Shown here in pieces: positions 26,385-35,075 of a stretch of DNA of 64,000 bases. A model generated the notes under the pieces. The model had not been told where the DNA came from. It ran no database searches and worked only from the letters and a program-made list of their open reading frames with translations. The position numbers and the translations under genes are program-made. Origin of the DNA: Novibacillus thermophilus (lineage in GTDB: Bacteria; Bacillota; Bacilli; Thermoactinomycetales; Novibacillaceae); the NCBI RefSeq assembly GCF_002005165.1, contig NZ_CP019699.1, positions 2,418,001 to 2,482,000 on the forward strand, read 5' to 3'. Position 1 is the first letter of the stretch. Each line of letters starts with the position of its first letter.

Positions 26385-27497
26385 ATGAGCAATCCAGTAT
26401 TGACGACGATGACGATCGAACAGGCGAAACAGAAACAGTTTCAGTTGACAGAAGCGATTGCGGAGGAATTTACGGGGCGGGAGTTTTTTGCACAAGGAGA
26501 CGTCGGCGTGGTTCCTGGACTGGGCAGACCAGTGCAAACGGACAAAGTGGAACGGGTGTTGGCCCGCTTTTTCCGTGTGGAAGCATGTGCCCTCGTACGC
26601 GGGGCCGGAACAGGGGCGATACGGGCAGCGTTAAGCGTCCTGTTAGAGCCGGGCGATGCCTTCTTCATGCACACGAGCCCGATGTACAAGACGACGCAGG
26701 AGACGGTCCGCCTCATGGGGCTCCGCCCTGTTTACGTGGATTACAACGATGTGAAGTGTTTGCGGGACGCGCTAACTGAACGGACGGAATGCCGTGTCTT
26801 TTACGTTCAGCATTCACGCCAGAAACCGGATGACGCGTACGACCTCGAGACCGTCATCAATCTGGTGCGCTCTGTGCGGCCCGACCTCCCGATCGTCGTG
26901 GACGACAACTACACTGTGCTGAAAGTCCCCAAAAGCGGGGTCGAGTTGGGAGCGGCGTACTCCTGCTTTTCAGGGTTTAAATTACTCGGCCCTCCGGGAA
27001 TAGGAGTCGTCGTCGGAAAGGGCGACGGTATCGCCAAAATCCACGAACGGAATTATTCCGGAGGAGGGCAGGTGCAAGGGGAGGAAGCGATGGATCTGCT
27101 CCGCTCCCTCGTCCTAGCGCCGGTCGCCATCGCCGTGCAAAACGAACAGACCGAGCGGTTGAACGCGCTGCTCAACGAGGGAGCCGTCCCGGAAGTGAAG
27201 AGAGCGTACATCACCAACTCCCAGTCGAAAAATGTCATTGTCGAATTCAGACGACCGATAGCGCAAGATGTGATGAAGGCGTGTGAACGGCACGGCGCCG
27301 CCGTTTACCCGGTGGGCGCTGAGTCCCGGTATGAAGTGCTTCCGATGATTTACCGCCTTTCCGGTAGCTTTTTGGAGAGCCGTCCCGATTTGGCGCGAAC
27401 GGCGGTTCGCGTCAACCCGATGCGTTCTGGGGCAGAGCTTACGATCCGGATTTTACAAAAGGCACTGGCTGACGTGTTAGACAGAGGCGAAGCGTAA
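26385..27497 (+). CDS. yhfS: YhfS-family PLP-dependent aminotransferase-like enzyme
   Basis: A 370-residue fold-type I PLP enzyme. The PLP-lysine motif is SGFKLLGPPGIGVVVG, preceded by PIVVDDNYTVLKVPKSG with the cofactor-contacting Asp. The glycine-rich LVRGAGTGAIRAAL segment binds the phosphate. ATG 26385 follows AGGAGG at the end of php. The stop codon directly abuts the yhfX start, indicating tight coupling. Family members are annotated as aminotransferases or cysteine desulfurase-like; the reaction is not known. Confidence 0.87.
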   Translation: MSNPVLTTMTIEQAKQKQFQLTEAIAEEFTGREFFAQGDVGVVPGLGRPVQTDKVERVLARFFRVEACALVRGAGTGAIRAALSVLLEPGDAFFMHTSPMYKTTQETVRLMGLRPVYVDYNDVKCLRDALTERTECRVFYVQHSRQKPDDAYDLETVINLVRSVRPDLPIVVDDNYTVLKVPKSGVELGAAYSCFSGFKLLGPPGIGVVVGKGDGIAKIHERNYSGGGQVQGEEAMDLLRSLVLAPVAIAVQNEQTERLNALLNEGAVPEVKRAYITNSQSKNVIVEFRRPIAQDVMKACERHGAAVYPVGAESRYEVLPMIYRLSGSFLESRPDLARTAVRVNPMRSGAELTIRILQKALADVLDRGEA

Positions 27498-28673
27498 ATG
27501 TTTGTGCCAGTGACACTGGAGCGCAATCCGTCCTTAATTGAGACAGCTGTGACACTTCACCGGAAAGGCGAGATTCGCCCCAACACTTACGTATTGGATC
27601 TGGATGCCATCGCCTTCAACACCCGTCAACTGGTCCAGGCGGCTGATCAAAACGGCCTCAACCTGTACATGATGACGAAACAAATCGGTCGCAACCCCGA
27701 AGTGGCCAAGTTGATCGCCGCCAACGGCATTGAGCGGGCGGTCGCGGTCGATCCGTGGGAAGCCGTCACCTTGGGACGTGCAGGGATCCAACTGGGGAAC
27801 GTGGGACATTTAGTCCAAATTCCTTCTCGCATGATCGAGGAGATCCTCTCCTACCGCCCGGAAGTCGTCACCGTCTTTTCCGTGAAAAAAGCAGAAGAAA
27901 TTTCGCAGGCGGCTGAAAAAATGGGGAGGATTCAAAAGCTGCTCTTAAAAGTTGTCGGCCGCCACGACGTCATGTATCAAGGTCAGCAGGGCGGTTTTAG
28001 GGAAGATGAGTTGATCGCCGCCGCACGGGCCATCAGCCGGCTTTCCGGCGTGCGTATCGCAGGGGTGACCGCCTTCCCTTGTCTTTTGTACCGCGAGGAA
28101 AAGGGCCGCGTGGAACCGACGGCCAATGCGCACACCGTCCTCAGCAGCGCGGAGAAATTGTCGTCAGAGCTCGGCATCCCCCTTGAACAAATCAACATGC
28201 CCAGCGCCACATCGGTCCACACGATTCCGATGCTGGCAGAGCTAGGGGCGACACACGGCGAGCCAGGGCACGCCCTGACCGGGACGACGCCGCTGCATCA
28301 AAAGGAAGGTCAGGCGGAATTGCCGGCGATGGTGTACGTCAGTGAAATTTCTCACACAGATCGCCATGTCGCGTATGCGTACGGGGGAGGTTTTTACCGC
28401 CGCTCACATGCAAGATGCGCCCTTGTCGGAAAAGATTTTCCTGAGATGCGCCGCCGTGTCGTGCCCATTCGGGAAACGCCGCCCGAATACATCGATTACT
28501 ACGGGACACTTGAAAAGGGGACGCACCCGATAGAAGTCGGAGACACGGTAATTTACGCCTTTCGCACCCAAATTTTTGTGACGCGAAGTGAAGTCGCTCT
28601 TGTGGAAGGCATTCAGAGCGGCAATCCGTCGCTGAGAGCCGTTTACGACAGCTCAGGAAAAAAACTGCGGTAA
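27498..28673 (+). CDS. yhfX: YhfX-family alanine racemase-like PLP enzyme
   Basis: A 391-residue fold-type III PLP protein. The N-terminal TYVLDLDAIAFNTRQL followed by YMMTKQIGRNPEVAKL marks the PLP-lysine region of alanine racemase/YhfX proteins. The C-terminal domain has GGGFYRRSHAR and GDTVIYAFRTQIFVTRSEVAL. It begins immediately after the yhfS stop codon. Two different PLP enzymes in one operon suggest sequential chemistry on an amino acid-like substrate; this is inference. Confidence 0.87.
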   Translation: MFVPVTLERNPSLIETAVTLHRKGEIRPNTYVLDLDAIAFNTRQLVQAADQNGLNLYMMTKQIGRNPEVAKLIAANGIERAVAVDPWEAVTLGRAGIQLGNVGHLVQIPSRMIEEILSYRPEVVTVFSVKKAEEISQAAEKMGRIQKLLLKVVGRHDVMYQGQQGGFREDELIAAARAISRLSGVRIAGVTAFPCLLYREEKGRVEPTANAHTVLSSAEKLSSELGIPLEQINMPSATSVHTIPMLAELGATHGEPGHALTGTTPLHQKEGQAELPAMVYVSEISHTDRHVAYAYGGGFYRRSHARCALVGKDFPEMRRRVVPIRETPPEYIDYYGTLEKGTHPIEVGDTVIYAFRTQIFVTRSEVALVEGIQSGNPSLRAVYDSSGKKLR

Positions 28674-28688
28674 AAGGAGAAATGGCAC

Positions 28689-29905
28689 ATGGGAAACAAA
28701 CGGGCGATCGTCCTCATTTTGGACAGCCTCGGAGTCGGGGCGATGGATGACATCGTACCGGAACGGTTGCAGGACCGTGGGGCGAACACTTTTTACCACA
28801 TTTTAGATCAGGCAGAAGAAATACACATCCCGCACTTGGAATGGCTGGGAATCAACCATATTTTACACCATCCGCGGCTCGCCTCACCGAAGGCGCCAGC
28901 AAATGCCAGCTTCGGAACGCTCAAACTTGAACACGACGGGGCTGACAGCTATGCGGGACACCAGGAAATTATGGGGACTGCTCCGAAAAAGCCGTTGAAG
29001 GAGCCGTTCGTGAAAAACATCGAACAGGTCCGAGAGGCGCTCAAACGTCGCGGATACACGGTGGAGATTCCCGATCCCAATTTGCCGTATTTGCTCGTCA
29101 ACGGACAGGTCGTCGTCGCCGACAACATCGAAACCGACTACGGGCAGATTTACAACGTGACCGCCCCTTTGGATTGTGTGCCGTTTACGGAAGTGCTGGA
29201 AATCGGAAGAGTCGTGCGGTCGGCCGTAAAAGTGAACCGCGTCATCGTCCTCGGCGGAGAGCATGTGTCCCCGAACGGATCAGAGCGAGTGTCGAACGCC
29301 GCGACGACGGGCTCGTCGGGGTTAATTCGCCGAAATCGGGGGTTTACCGGCAAGGCTATCGAGTACGGCACTTAGGGTACGGGGTTGACCCGCGCACACA
29401 GACGAGCAGCATACTCGCAGAAGAAGGGATTCACGTCACCCTAATCGGAAAAATGCAGGACGTCATTACGTGTGACGGCGCTGAGAAAATTCCGGCAGTT
29501 GATACAAACGTGGTGATGCAATCTATCGTTGAATCGATGGTGTCGGTGGATCGCGGCCTCATTGCTGCGACGGTGCAGGAAACAGACCTGGCCGGGCATG
29601 CACAAGATGTCGATCGCTATGCTCAGAAAATTATGGAAGTTGACCGTGCGCTGTCCACTGTGCTTGAGCGGTTGTCGGACGAGGATTTGCTTATACTGAG
29701 TGCCGATCACGGCAACGATCCCACCATCGGACACAGCCAGCACACGAGGGAGAAGACTTTCCTGCTGGCGTACGGAAAATCGTTCACAAGTACAGATGTC
29801 GGGGAGCGGGACAGTTTGTCCGATATTGGCGCAACAGTTGCCGAATTTTTCTCTGTGCGCCAACCGGAAAACGGTAAAAGTTTTTATCCGCTGTTAACCG
29901 GGTGA
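28689..29905 (+). pseudogene. yhfW: YhfW phosphopentomutase-like metalloenzyme, one frameshift
   Basis: An alkaline phosphatase superfamily protein related to phosphopentomutase. The N-terminus VLILDSLGVGAMDD carries a metal-binding Asp, and the C-terminal ILSADHGNDPTIGHSQHTRE carries the remaining metal ligands. The frame breaks at the C4 run 29269-29272. Adding one C gives EHVSPERIRASVERRDDGLVGVN and rejoins both halves into about 406 residues. The break is therefore either a sequence error or recent. ATG 28689 follows AAAAGGAG. It completes the yhf set. Confidence 0.83.
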
Positions 29906-29998
29906 TCTCCTCATAAAGTGAGCCTGTGTCTAGTCGTCGAAGGGCGTTCCTTCGTATATTATAAGAATGAGAATGTGCAGAAAAAGGAGGTCGCAGTA

Positions 29999-30481
29999 GT
30001 GCGCAGGCGAGACACGGGCACGCTCTACTTTGCGTACGGTTCGTGTATGGACGATGTGCGGCTGCGGGAGCACGGGGTGAACCATTTGTTTCAAGATGTC
30101 GTCGGCCGAGGCGTGTTGCGCGGATACCGACTGGCATTCACGCGCCAAACAGGAGATTGCGCGTACGCCGACATCGTCCCCGACCCGAGAAGCATCGTGG
30201 AGGGAAAAGTGTACCGGCTGACGTCAGAAGCGGTTGATTACTTGGACGAGCGGGAAGGACGGGGGAAAGCGTACGACCGCGTCTGGTTGGAGGTAGACGT
30301 GAACGGAACACAGATGCCATCTGTACTGTCGTACACTGTGGTACAGAAAAGCGAGGCAGAGCTGCCTCCTCCGAAATGGTACGCTTTAGAAATTTTGCGC
30401 GGTGCCGAAGGCACAGTCAGTGCCCGCTACCTAGAGGCTTTACAGAAGAAGTTCCGGCAGGAGTTTAAGTTGGATGTCTAA
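29999..30481 (+). CDS. Gamma-glutamylcyclotransferase-like (AIG2/GGCT) protein
   Basis: A 160-residue GGCT-fold protein. LYFAYGSCMDDVRLREHG is the substrate loop (YGS) and VDYLDEREGRGKAYDRVW contains the expected catalytic Glu. GTG 29999 follows AAAGGAGG by 8 bases. GGCT enzymes cyclise gamma-glutamyl or related amides, releasing 5-oxoproline-type products. It lies 93 bases after yhfW on the same strand, so it may belong functionally to the yhf cluster, though E. coli yhf lacks it. Confidence 0.8.
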   Translation: MRRRDTGTLYFAYGSCMDDVRLREHGVNHLFQDVVGRGVLRGYRLAFTRQTGDCAYADIVPDPRSIVEGKVYRLTSEAVDYLDEREGRGKAYDRVWLEVDVNGTQMPSVLSYTVVQKSEAELPPPKWYALEILRGAEGTVSARYLEALQKKFRQEFKLDV

Positions 30482-30522
30482 TCTGGCCCTTGAACCCTCT
30501 CGATGGTCGAAGTGATTCGCTA

Positions 30523-30551
30523 AGCTGCGATGAACGATCGCGGCTTTTTTA
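30523..30551 (+). terminator. Rho-independent terminator after the GGCT-like gene
   Basis: AGCTGCGAT (30523-30531) pairs with ATCGCGGCT (30537-30545) over 9 positions including one G-T pair, with a 5-base loop. A T6 run follows at once. It closes the yhf/GGCT transcription unit before the nitroreductase gene. Confidence 0.8.
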
Positions 30552-30605
30552 TTTGCCTTTTGCCCGAGAAATTTGGTACAGTCGTGAGTACGAAGGAGGT
30601 TACGT

Positions 30606-31226
30606 ATGGACGTACGCGATACGATTGAACAGCGGCGGGCTGTGAAGCGCTATGACCCGACGCGTGAAATCAGTGAAGACCGTATCCGGGAGTTGTTCCG
30701 CCTCGCTTCCTTGGCGCCGTCCGCCTGGAATTTACAGCACTGGCACTTCATCGTCGTCAGGAGCGCCGAACAGAAGGAACGGTTGCGCAAGGCAGCCAAC
30801 AACCAGCCGAAAGTGACAGAAGCATCTTTGACCGTCGTCGTCTGCGGCAATTTAGACGCTTATCGAGACGCAGACCGCATCTACGACTCGTTCGTGAGAA
30901 ACGGGTATTTGTCAGAGGAACAAAAGCGACGAAAAATTATCGGCATCGAACAGTTTTACGCTGATCCGCAAAACCGGCGCGACGAAGCGATCCGCAACGC
31001 TTCCCTGGCGGCCCAGACATTGATCCTGGCCGCCACAGAGATGGGCTACGCCACGTGCCCGATGATCGGATTCGACCCAGACGCGGTTCGCGAGGTGGTC
31101 GAGCTCCCCGACCACCTCCTTCCAGTCATGCTGATCACAGTCGGATTCGGTGAGGAAACGCGCCCTCGCAACGACCGCAAACCGTTTGAAGAAATTGTCG
31201 ACTTTGATGTATTCGGGCGTTCGTGA
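30606..31226 (+). CDS. Nitroreductase family flavoprotein
   Basis: A 206-residue nitroreductase-fold protein, expected to bind FMN and reduce nitro compounds or quinones with NAD(P)H. Motifs are TIEQRRAVKRYDP (FMN phosphate contact) near the N-terminus, LASLAPSAWNLQHWHFIVV, and LAATEMGYATCPMIGFDP. ATG 30606 follows AAGGAGG. It stands alone between a terminator and the insertion element. The 160 bases after it (31227-31386) contain no gene but hold the 14-bp palindrome TCGGAATATTCCGA at 31347-31360. Confidence 0.88.
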   Translation: MDVRDTIEQRRAVKRYDPTREISEDRIRELFRLASLAPSAWNLQHWHFIVVRSAEQKERLRKAANNQPKVTEASLTVVVCGNLDAYRDADRIYDSFVRNGYLSEEQKRRKIIGIEQFYADPQNRRDEAIRNASLAAQTLILAATEMGYATCPMIGFDPDAVREVVELPDHLLPVMLITVGFGEETRPRNDRKPFEEIVDFDVFGRS

Positions 31227-31386
31227 CACGCCAAACCACCTCCCTCTTGAAATAAATAATTTTCTTTAACATGCTCGTTCATTCTCAAATTTTCATAGGA
31301 ACTTATTTCGAAGCTTTTTCATGGCTTTTACCAGAAAGTCCTCTTTTCGGAATATTCCGATAGAGTGAAGAGTAATGCCCTAAAAC

Positions 31387-33036
31387 TCCTGTAATGGAAT
31401 TTTCAAAATTATTTATGATCGCGCATCTCTTCTCCACTCAGCTCATGGTCGCTTACCCTCCCATGGCTCACGGGATTTTCTCCTCACATTCCTTCGTCCG
31501 GCATATCCATGAGGTGGAGGCCGACTTTGCTCCTTTACGGGGTCTGGGCCCTGATGGTGAAAATATGGTTCGGCTCTGCGCTTCGATTGTGTTCCCACCG
31601 TCCTTGAGTGTCAAACGAAAGGTTGCCTACTCCCTAACTTTTTCTTTTAAGCTGCTTCCTGTATGGAAAACTGAGGCATGTCTCGCAGCATTTTCTCGCC
31701 GTCAAACCGGTATCGTTTCTTGGCCATTGCAAAAAACACGCGGATGAGTTTACAACTCAGGGCAATGAGCGATTCTTGTTTCTTAAGCGGGTGTTCTTGC
31801 CGCGTTGTATAGTATTCGTGCAAGGCTTTAAAGGCCGCATTATGCACAACGAGCGGACGAACCACGAGATATAAGGCTTTGCGCAGTCGCCTGCGTCCAC
31901 GCTTGGTGATGTGGGTCTGACCTTTGCATTTCCCCGATTGGTGTACGGTTAAGCTCAGCCCGGCAAGGCGTTGAATCTGGCGTGGATGTTCATAGTGGGC
32001 GATGTCTCCAACCTCGCCGAAAAAGGTGGCCACGGTCAAAACGTTAACGCCCTTCATGGCGATCATCTCTTCAGTTCCTGGAATCACTTTGACCAGCTGC
32101 TCCATCTCTTCATCGATGCTTGCGATGCTTTCTTGAAGATGCTCGTATTGTTTGAGCAAACTTTGCAGGGCACGTTTGGCCATCCGCGTTCCGACGGTTA
32201 ATCCGATGGAACGCTCAGCTGCTTGCCGCAGTGTATGGGCCCGTTTGATTCCGATGCCTCGCTGGGCGACCTGTTTCCACTCCCTCACCAGGTCTTCTGC
32301 CGATATGGCAGTGACCTCTGCCGGCAATGGGAAATGGCTCAGGGTGTACCAAGCGGCTTTGCCATCCCAATCTTTAAACACTCTCCGGAATTCCGGAAAA
32401 TAACGATCGAGCCAGTTGTCAATCCGACCGGTGATGATCTGCAAATCTTTCGACAGCTGATCGCGAATTTTAAGGCCTTCCCGCAGTTCGGCATATACAC
32501 CCTCTTGCAGGTTCGGTACGGCGTATCGGCCGTCTGTGATCAATTGGGCGATGACGTGGGCGTCTTTTGTATCTGTTTTAGATGGCGAATTGTCATCGAG
32601 CTCCTTCGCTTTTTTCACATGCATCGGATTGACGACGACAAACGGGATTTCTTTCGCCTTGGCGAAATAGGCGAGATTGAACCAATAGTGTCCGGTCGGT
32701 TCACAACCGAGGATCACATGTGTTTTTTCATATGCCTGTTGCTTCTCGGACACCCAAGCTAATAATCGCTCAAAGCCCGTTATGTTGTTTTCAAAAACCA
32801 ATCGCTTACCAAACTCATACCCTCGGTCATCGACTGCTCGGGCGACGTGCTTTTCTTTCGCAATGTCAATCCCTACAACTAATGTCTCCGGTGTGATTTG
32901 CTTCAATTTCTTATTCCGGTTATAATTCACTTCGAATCCTCCTTGGGTTTTGAATTTAGGAGTCGATGTCATCGACATCCCGTACTATACCAAGGAGGCT
33001 CTTTTTTGTTAAACCTCAATTTTCTTCATTACAGGA
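31387..33036 (-). mobile_element. IS110/IS1111-type insertion sequence
   Basis: Contains one DEDD transposase on the minus strand. A 10-bp inverted pair, TCCTGTAATG (31387-31396) and CATTACAGGA (33027-33036), brackets it and probably marks subterminal repeats; true ends may lie some bases further out. The non-coding part is about 260 bases on the 3' side of the transposase and about 100 on the 5' side. IS1111-group elements carry subterminal repeats and a guide (bridge/seek) RNA in the 3' side, so that side is the candidate RNA region. A 15-bp hairpin (GTCGATG-T-CATCGAC, 32962-32976) lies upstream of the transposase. Confidence 0.75.
31647..32930 (-). CDS. IS110-family DEDD transposase
   Basis: A 427-residue recombinase. 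The RuvC-like DEDD domain shows VVGIDIAKEKHVA (Asp22), ILGCEPTGHYW (Glu) and TDTKDAHVIAQLI (two Asp). The C-terminal Transposase_20 domain shows IPGTEEMIAMKGVNVLTVATFFGEVGDI and LAGLSLTVHQSGKCKG with the conserved serine region. GTG 32930 is preferred because AAGGAGGA lies 5-6 bases upstream; the longer form from 32978 lacks such a site. The gene is intact, so the element may be active. Confidence 0.93.
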   Translation of the reverse strand: MNYNRNKKLKQITPETLVVGIDIAKEKHVARAVDDRGYEFGKRLVFENNITGFERLLAWVSEKQQAYEKTHVILGCEPTGHYWFNLAYFAKAKEIPFVVVNPMHVKKAKELDDNSPSKTDTKDAHVIAQLITDGRYAVPNLQEGVYAELREGLKIRDQLSKDLQIITGRIDNWLDRYFPEFRRVFKDWDGKAAWYTLSHFPLPAEVTAISAEDLVREWKQVAQRGIGIKRAHTLRQAAERSIGLTVGTRMAKRALQSLLKQYEHLQESIASIDEEMEQLVKVIPGTEEMIAMKGVNVLTVATFFGEVGDIAHYEHPRQIQRLAGLSLTVHQSGKCKGQTHITKRGRRRLRKALYLVVRPLVVHNAAFKALHEYYTTRQEHPLKKQESLIALSCKLIRVFFAMAKKRYRFDGEKMLRDMPQFSIQEAA

Positions 33037-33108
33037 ATGCTCCTTTAGGTTCTTGCCTAAGGAGGTAATTGTATTTAATGGACAAGTGTTGTGTCGGTGT
33101 ACGTACTG

Positions 33109-33160
33109 TTGAATATCTTAAACAACTTCTATATAATAAGCCTAACTATCATTAGTTAGG
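33109..33160 (+). promoter_or_regulatory. Promoter with perfect palindromic TetR operator
   Basis: -35 TTGAAT (33109-33114), 17 bases, -10 TATAAT (33132-33137). Just downstream, CCTAACTA (33141-33148), TCAT, TAGTTAGG (33153-33160) is a perfect 8-bp inverted repeat covering the likely transcription start. The layout is classic for TetR autoregulation. Confidence 0.75.
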
Positions 33161-33168
33161 TGATCGCG

Positions 33169-33750
33169 GTGACCCGGCAGAACATCAAACAAGCCGCTCT
33201 GAACCTGTTAGCCGCACACGGGTATGAGAAGACAACTCTCTCAGCTATCGCCAAAGAGGTCGGCATCAAAGCGCCGTCCATTTATTCATTCTTTGAGAGT
33301 AAAGAAGCGTTGTTCGTGGAAATTTACCGCGACTTGCTGGACGAGCACTTCATGCAGCTCAAGCAGCTCATAACCAGTAATGAAGGAAAGGCTCCGGAGA
33401 AACGTTTGAAACACCTTTTAAAAGGCATTTTGTCATACCATGTGCACCATCCGAAAGAATCTCGTGTCCTGTTGCAGTTGTTGTTGTTCCCGCCAGAGTT
33501 TATGCAGGACGAAATCGAGCGCCTCTTTATAGAAAAAGAAGAGATGCAGCGCAAACTGTTGATGGAGATTTTTACGGATGCCATGAATGAAAACGTCGTC
33601 CGAAAACAGGCGATGGACGATTTAATCGCTTCTTTCTTTTGCTTGATGGATGGTCTGTTTTTGGAGTTGTTTTACTACGGAGAAGATGTGCTCATGGGGA
33701 AATTGGAACAAATATGGCAGGTCTACTGGACAGGCTTAACCACGTCTTAA
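33169..33750 (+). CDS. TetR-family transcriptional repressor
   Basis: A 193-residue regulator. The HTH is ALNLLAAHGYEKTTLSAIAKEVGIKAPSIYSFFESKEALF; the C-terminal ligand domain is helical. GTG 33169 follows AGGTGA; GTG 33160 is possible but would overlap the operator. It lies 30 bases upstream of an NCS1 permease gene followed by DUF917 and hydantoinase genes. It probably represses this operon until a cyclic amide-like substrate is present; the ligand is unknown. Confidence 0.85.
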   Translation: MTRQNIKQAALNLLAAHGYEKTTLSAIAKEVGIKAPSIYSFFESKEALFVEIYRDLLDEHFMQLKQLITSNEGKAPEKRLKHLLKGILSYHVHHPKESRVLLQLLLFPPEFMQDEIERLFIEKEEMQRKLLMEIFTDAMNENVVRKQAMDDLIASFFCLMDGLFLELFYYGEDVLMGKLEQIWQVYWTGLTTS

Positions 33751-33780
33751 CATACAACACGAAAAGGCAGGGATACACGT

Positions 33781-35075
33781 ATGCAAGATCTGAAGATAGA
33801 AGATTTCGAACGGCGTCCTGTTCCGCCGTCCGTTCGAAAGAGTTGGTGGTCTATCAGTTTGGTTTGGATTGCGATCGGGATTGATTTGTCAGCGATGCTG
33901 CTCGGTGCAGAGTTAGGTGGAGGAATGGACTTTCAATCCGCTTTGTTAGCGGTTTTTGTCGGCTCTCTCTTTTTGGGTGTACTGGCTTCTTTTTGTGCTT
34001 ACATCGGTGCAGCGACGGGGCTGTCGACTTCCATGATTTCCCGCTTTGCTTTCGGGGAATACGGAGCGCGAATCGTCTCCGTCATCATAGGGGTTTCTCT
34101 ACTTGGTTGGTTTGGGGTTCAAGCAGGCTTTTTTGCTGAAAATGCCTATGCGGCTGTTGAGCATTTATTTGGCGTGTCGGTTTCCACAAAATGGCTCGCC
34201 TTGTTTGGTGGATTACTGATGATGACCACTGCCATATACGGGTACCGTGCCATTGAGCGGCTGAGTGTCTACTCGGTTCCATTCCTTGTCGCCTTGATTT
34301 TGCTTGCGATGAGCCTGGCGTTTTATCAACAAGGGTCAGGGGCATTGTTTGAAGCTACCGACAACACCTTTAGTTTTGGAGCGGCCACATCATTAGTCAT
34401 CGGGATCTTTGTATTGGGTGCCATGATCTCACCGGACGTATCTCGATGGGCGAAAAGTCGAAAAGACGCCGTCTTGGCGGCATTTTTCGGATTTTTTGTC
34501 GGGAATAGCTTCATGCTGATCATGGCGATCATCTTGTCGAAAGTGCTTCACACAGATGATTTAACCTACGTCTTTTTCGCAGTAGGTTTGGTATTCCCGC
34601 ACTTTTGGTTCTCACCTTGGCTCAATGGACGACCAATACGAACAACTTGTACTCGTCGTCCCTCGGTTTTTCCGTTGTCTTTCGGCGCACATCGAAAGTT
34701 GTCATCACAATCGTAGCGGGTTTGGTCGCAACCATGCTTGCAGTTTTCGGCATTTACGATCGGTTTATTACTTTTTTGTCGATCATGACGATGTTTATCG
34801 CCCCGGTTGGTGGGATTTACACCGCTGAATATTACCTCATCAACAAAAAGCGCTTCTCCTTTGAAAATGAACACATTGTCAAACTGAATGTCTGTGCGGT
34901 GATCGCGTGGGTGGTCAGCACCTTTATCAGTTATATGACGACGGATGCGCCAGATGGTTTGGCCTTGTTTACGCTCACGAGCGTGCCTGCACTCGACGGC
35001 TTTCTTTCGGCATTTGCAATCCAAACGCTTTTAAGCCTTTTGATTCGGAACGAAAAGTGGAAGGTGGTTAAATGA
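33781..35075 (+). pseudogene. NCS1-family cytosine/hydantoin-type permease, one frameshift
   Basis: A membrane transporter of the NCS1 (CodB/PurR-permease-like) family, about 12 membrane segments over 431 residues. Typical parts are WWSISLVWIAIGIDLSAMLLGAELGGG and FVLGAMISPDVSRWAKSRKDA. The frame breaks at GG 34590-34591: one added G restores GLGIPALLVLTLAQWTTNTNNLY, the conserved CodB-like segment. Both halves are otherwise intact, so sequence error is plausible. It overlaps the DUF917 gene by 4 bases. Substrate probably a hydantoin, pyrimidine or related cyclic compound, judged by neighbours. Confidence 0.82.

Noticed and set aside
31347-31360. Palindrome TCGGAATATTCCGA as insertion target or terminator
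   Set aside because: It lies outside the inferred element ends, lacks a T run and has no second copy.
31394-31747. Plus-strand reading frame over the 3' side of the insertion element
   Set aside because: No ribosome site or homology; it runs antisense into the transposase and is better explained as the element's non-coding end.
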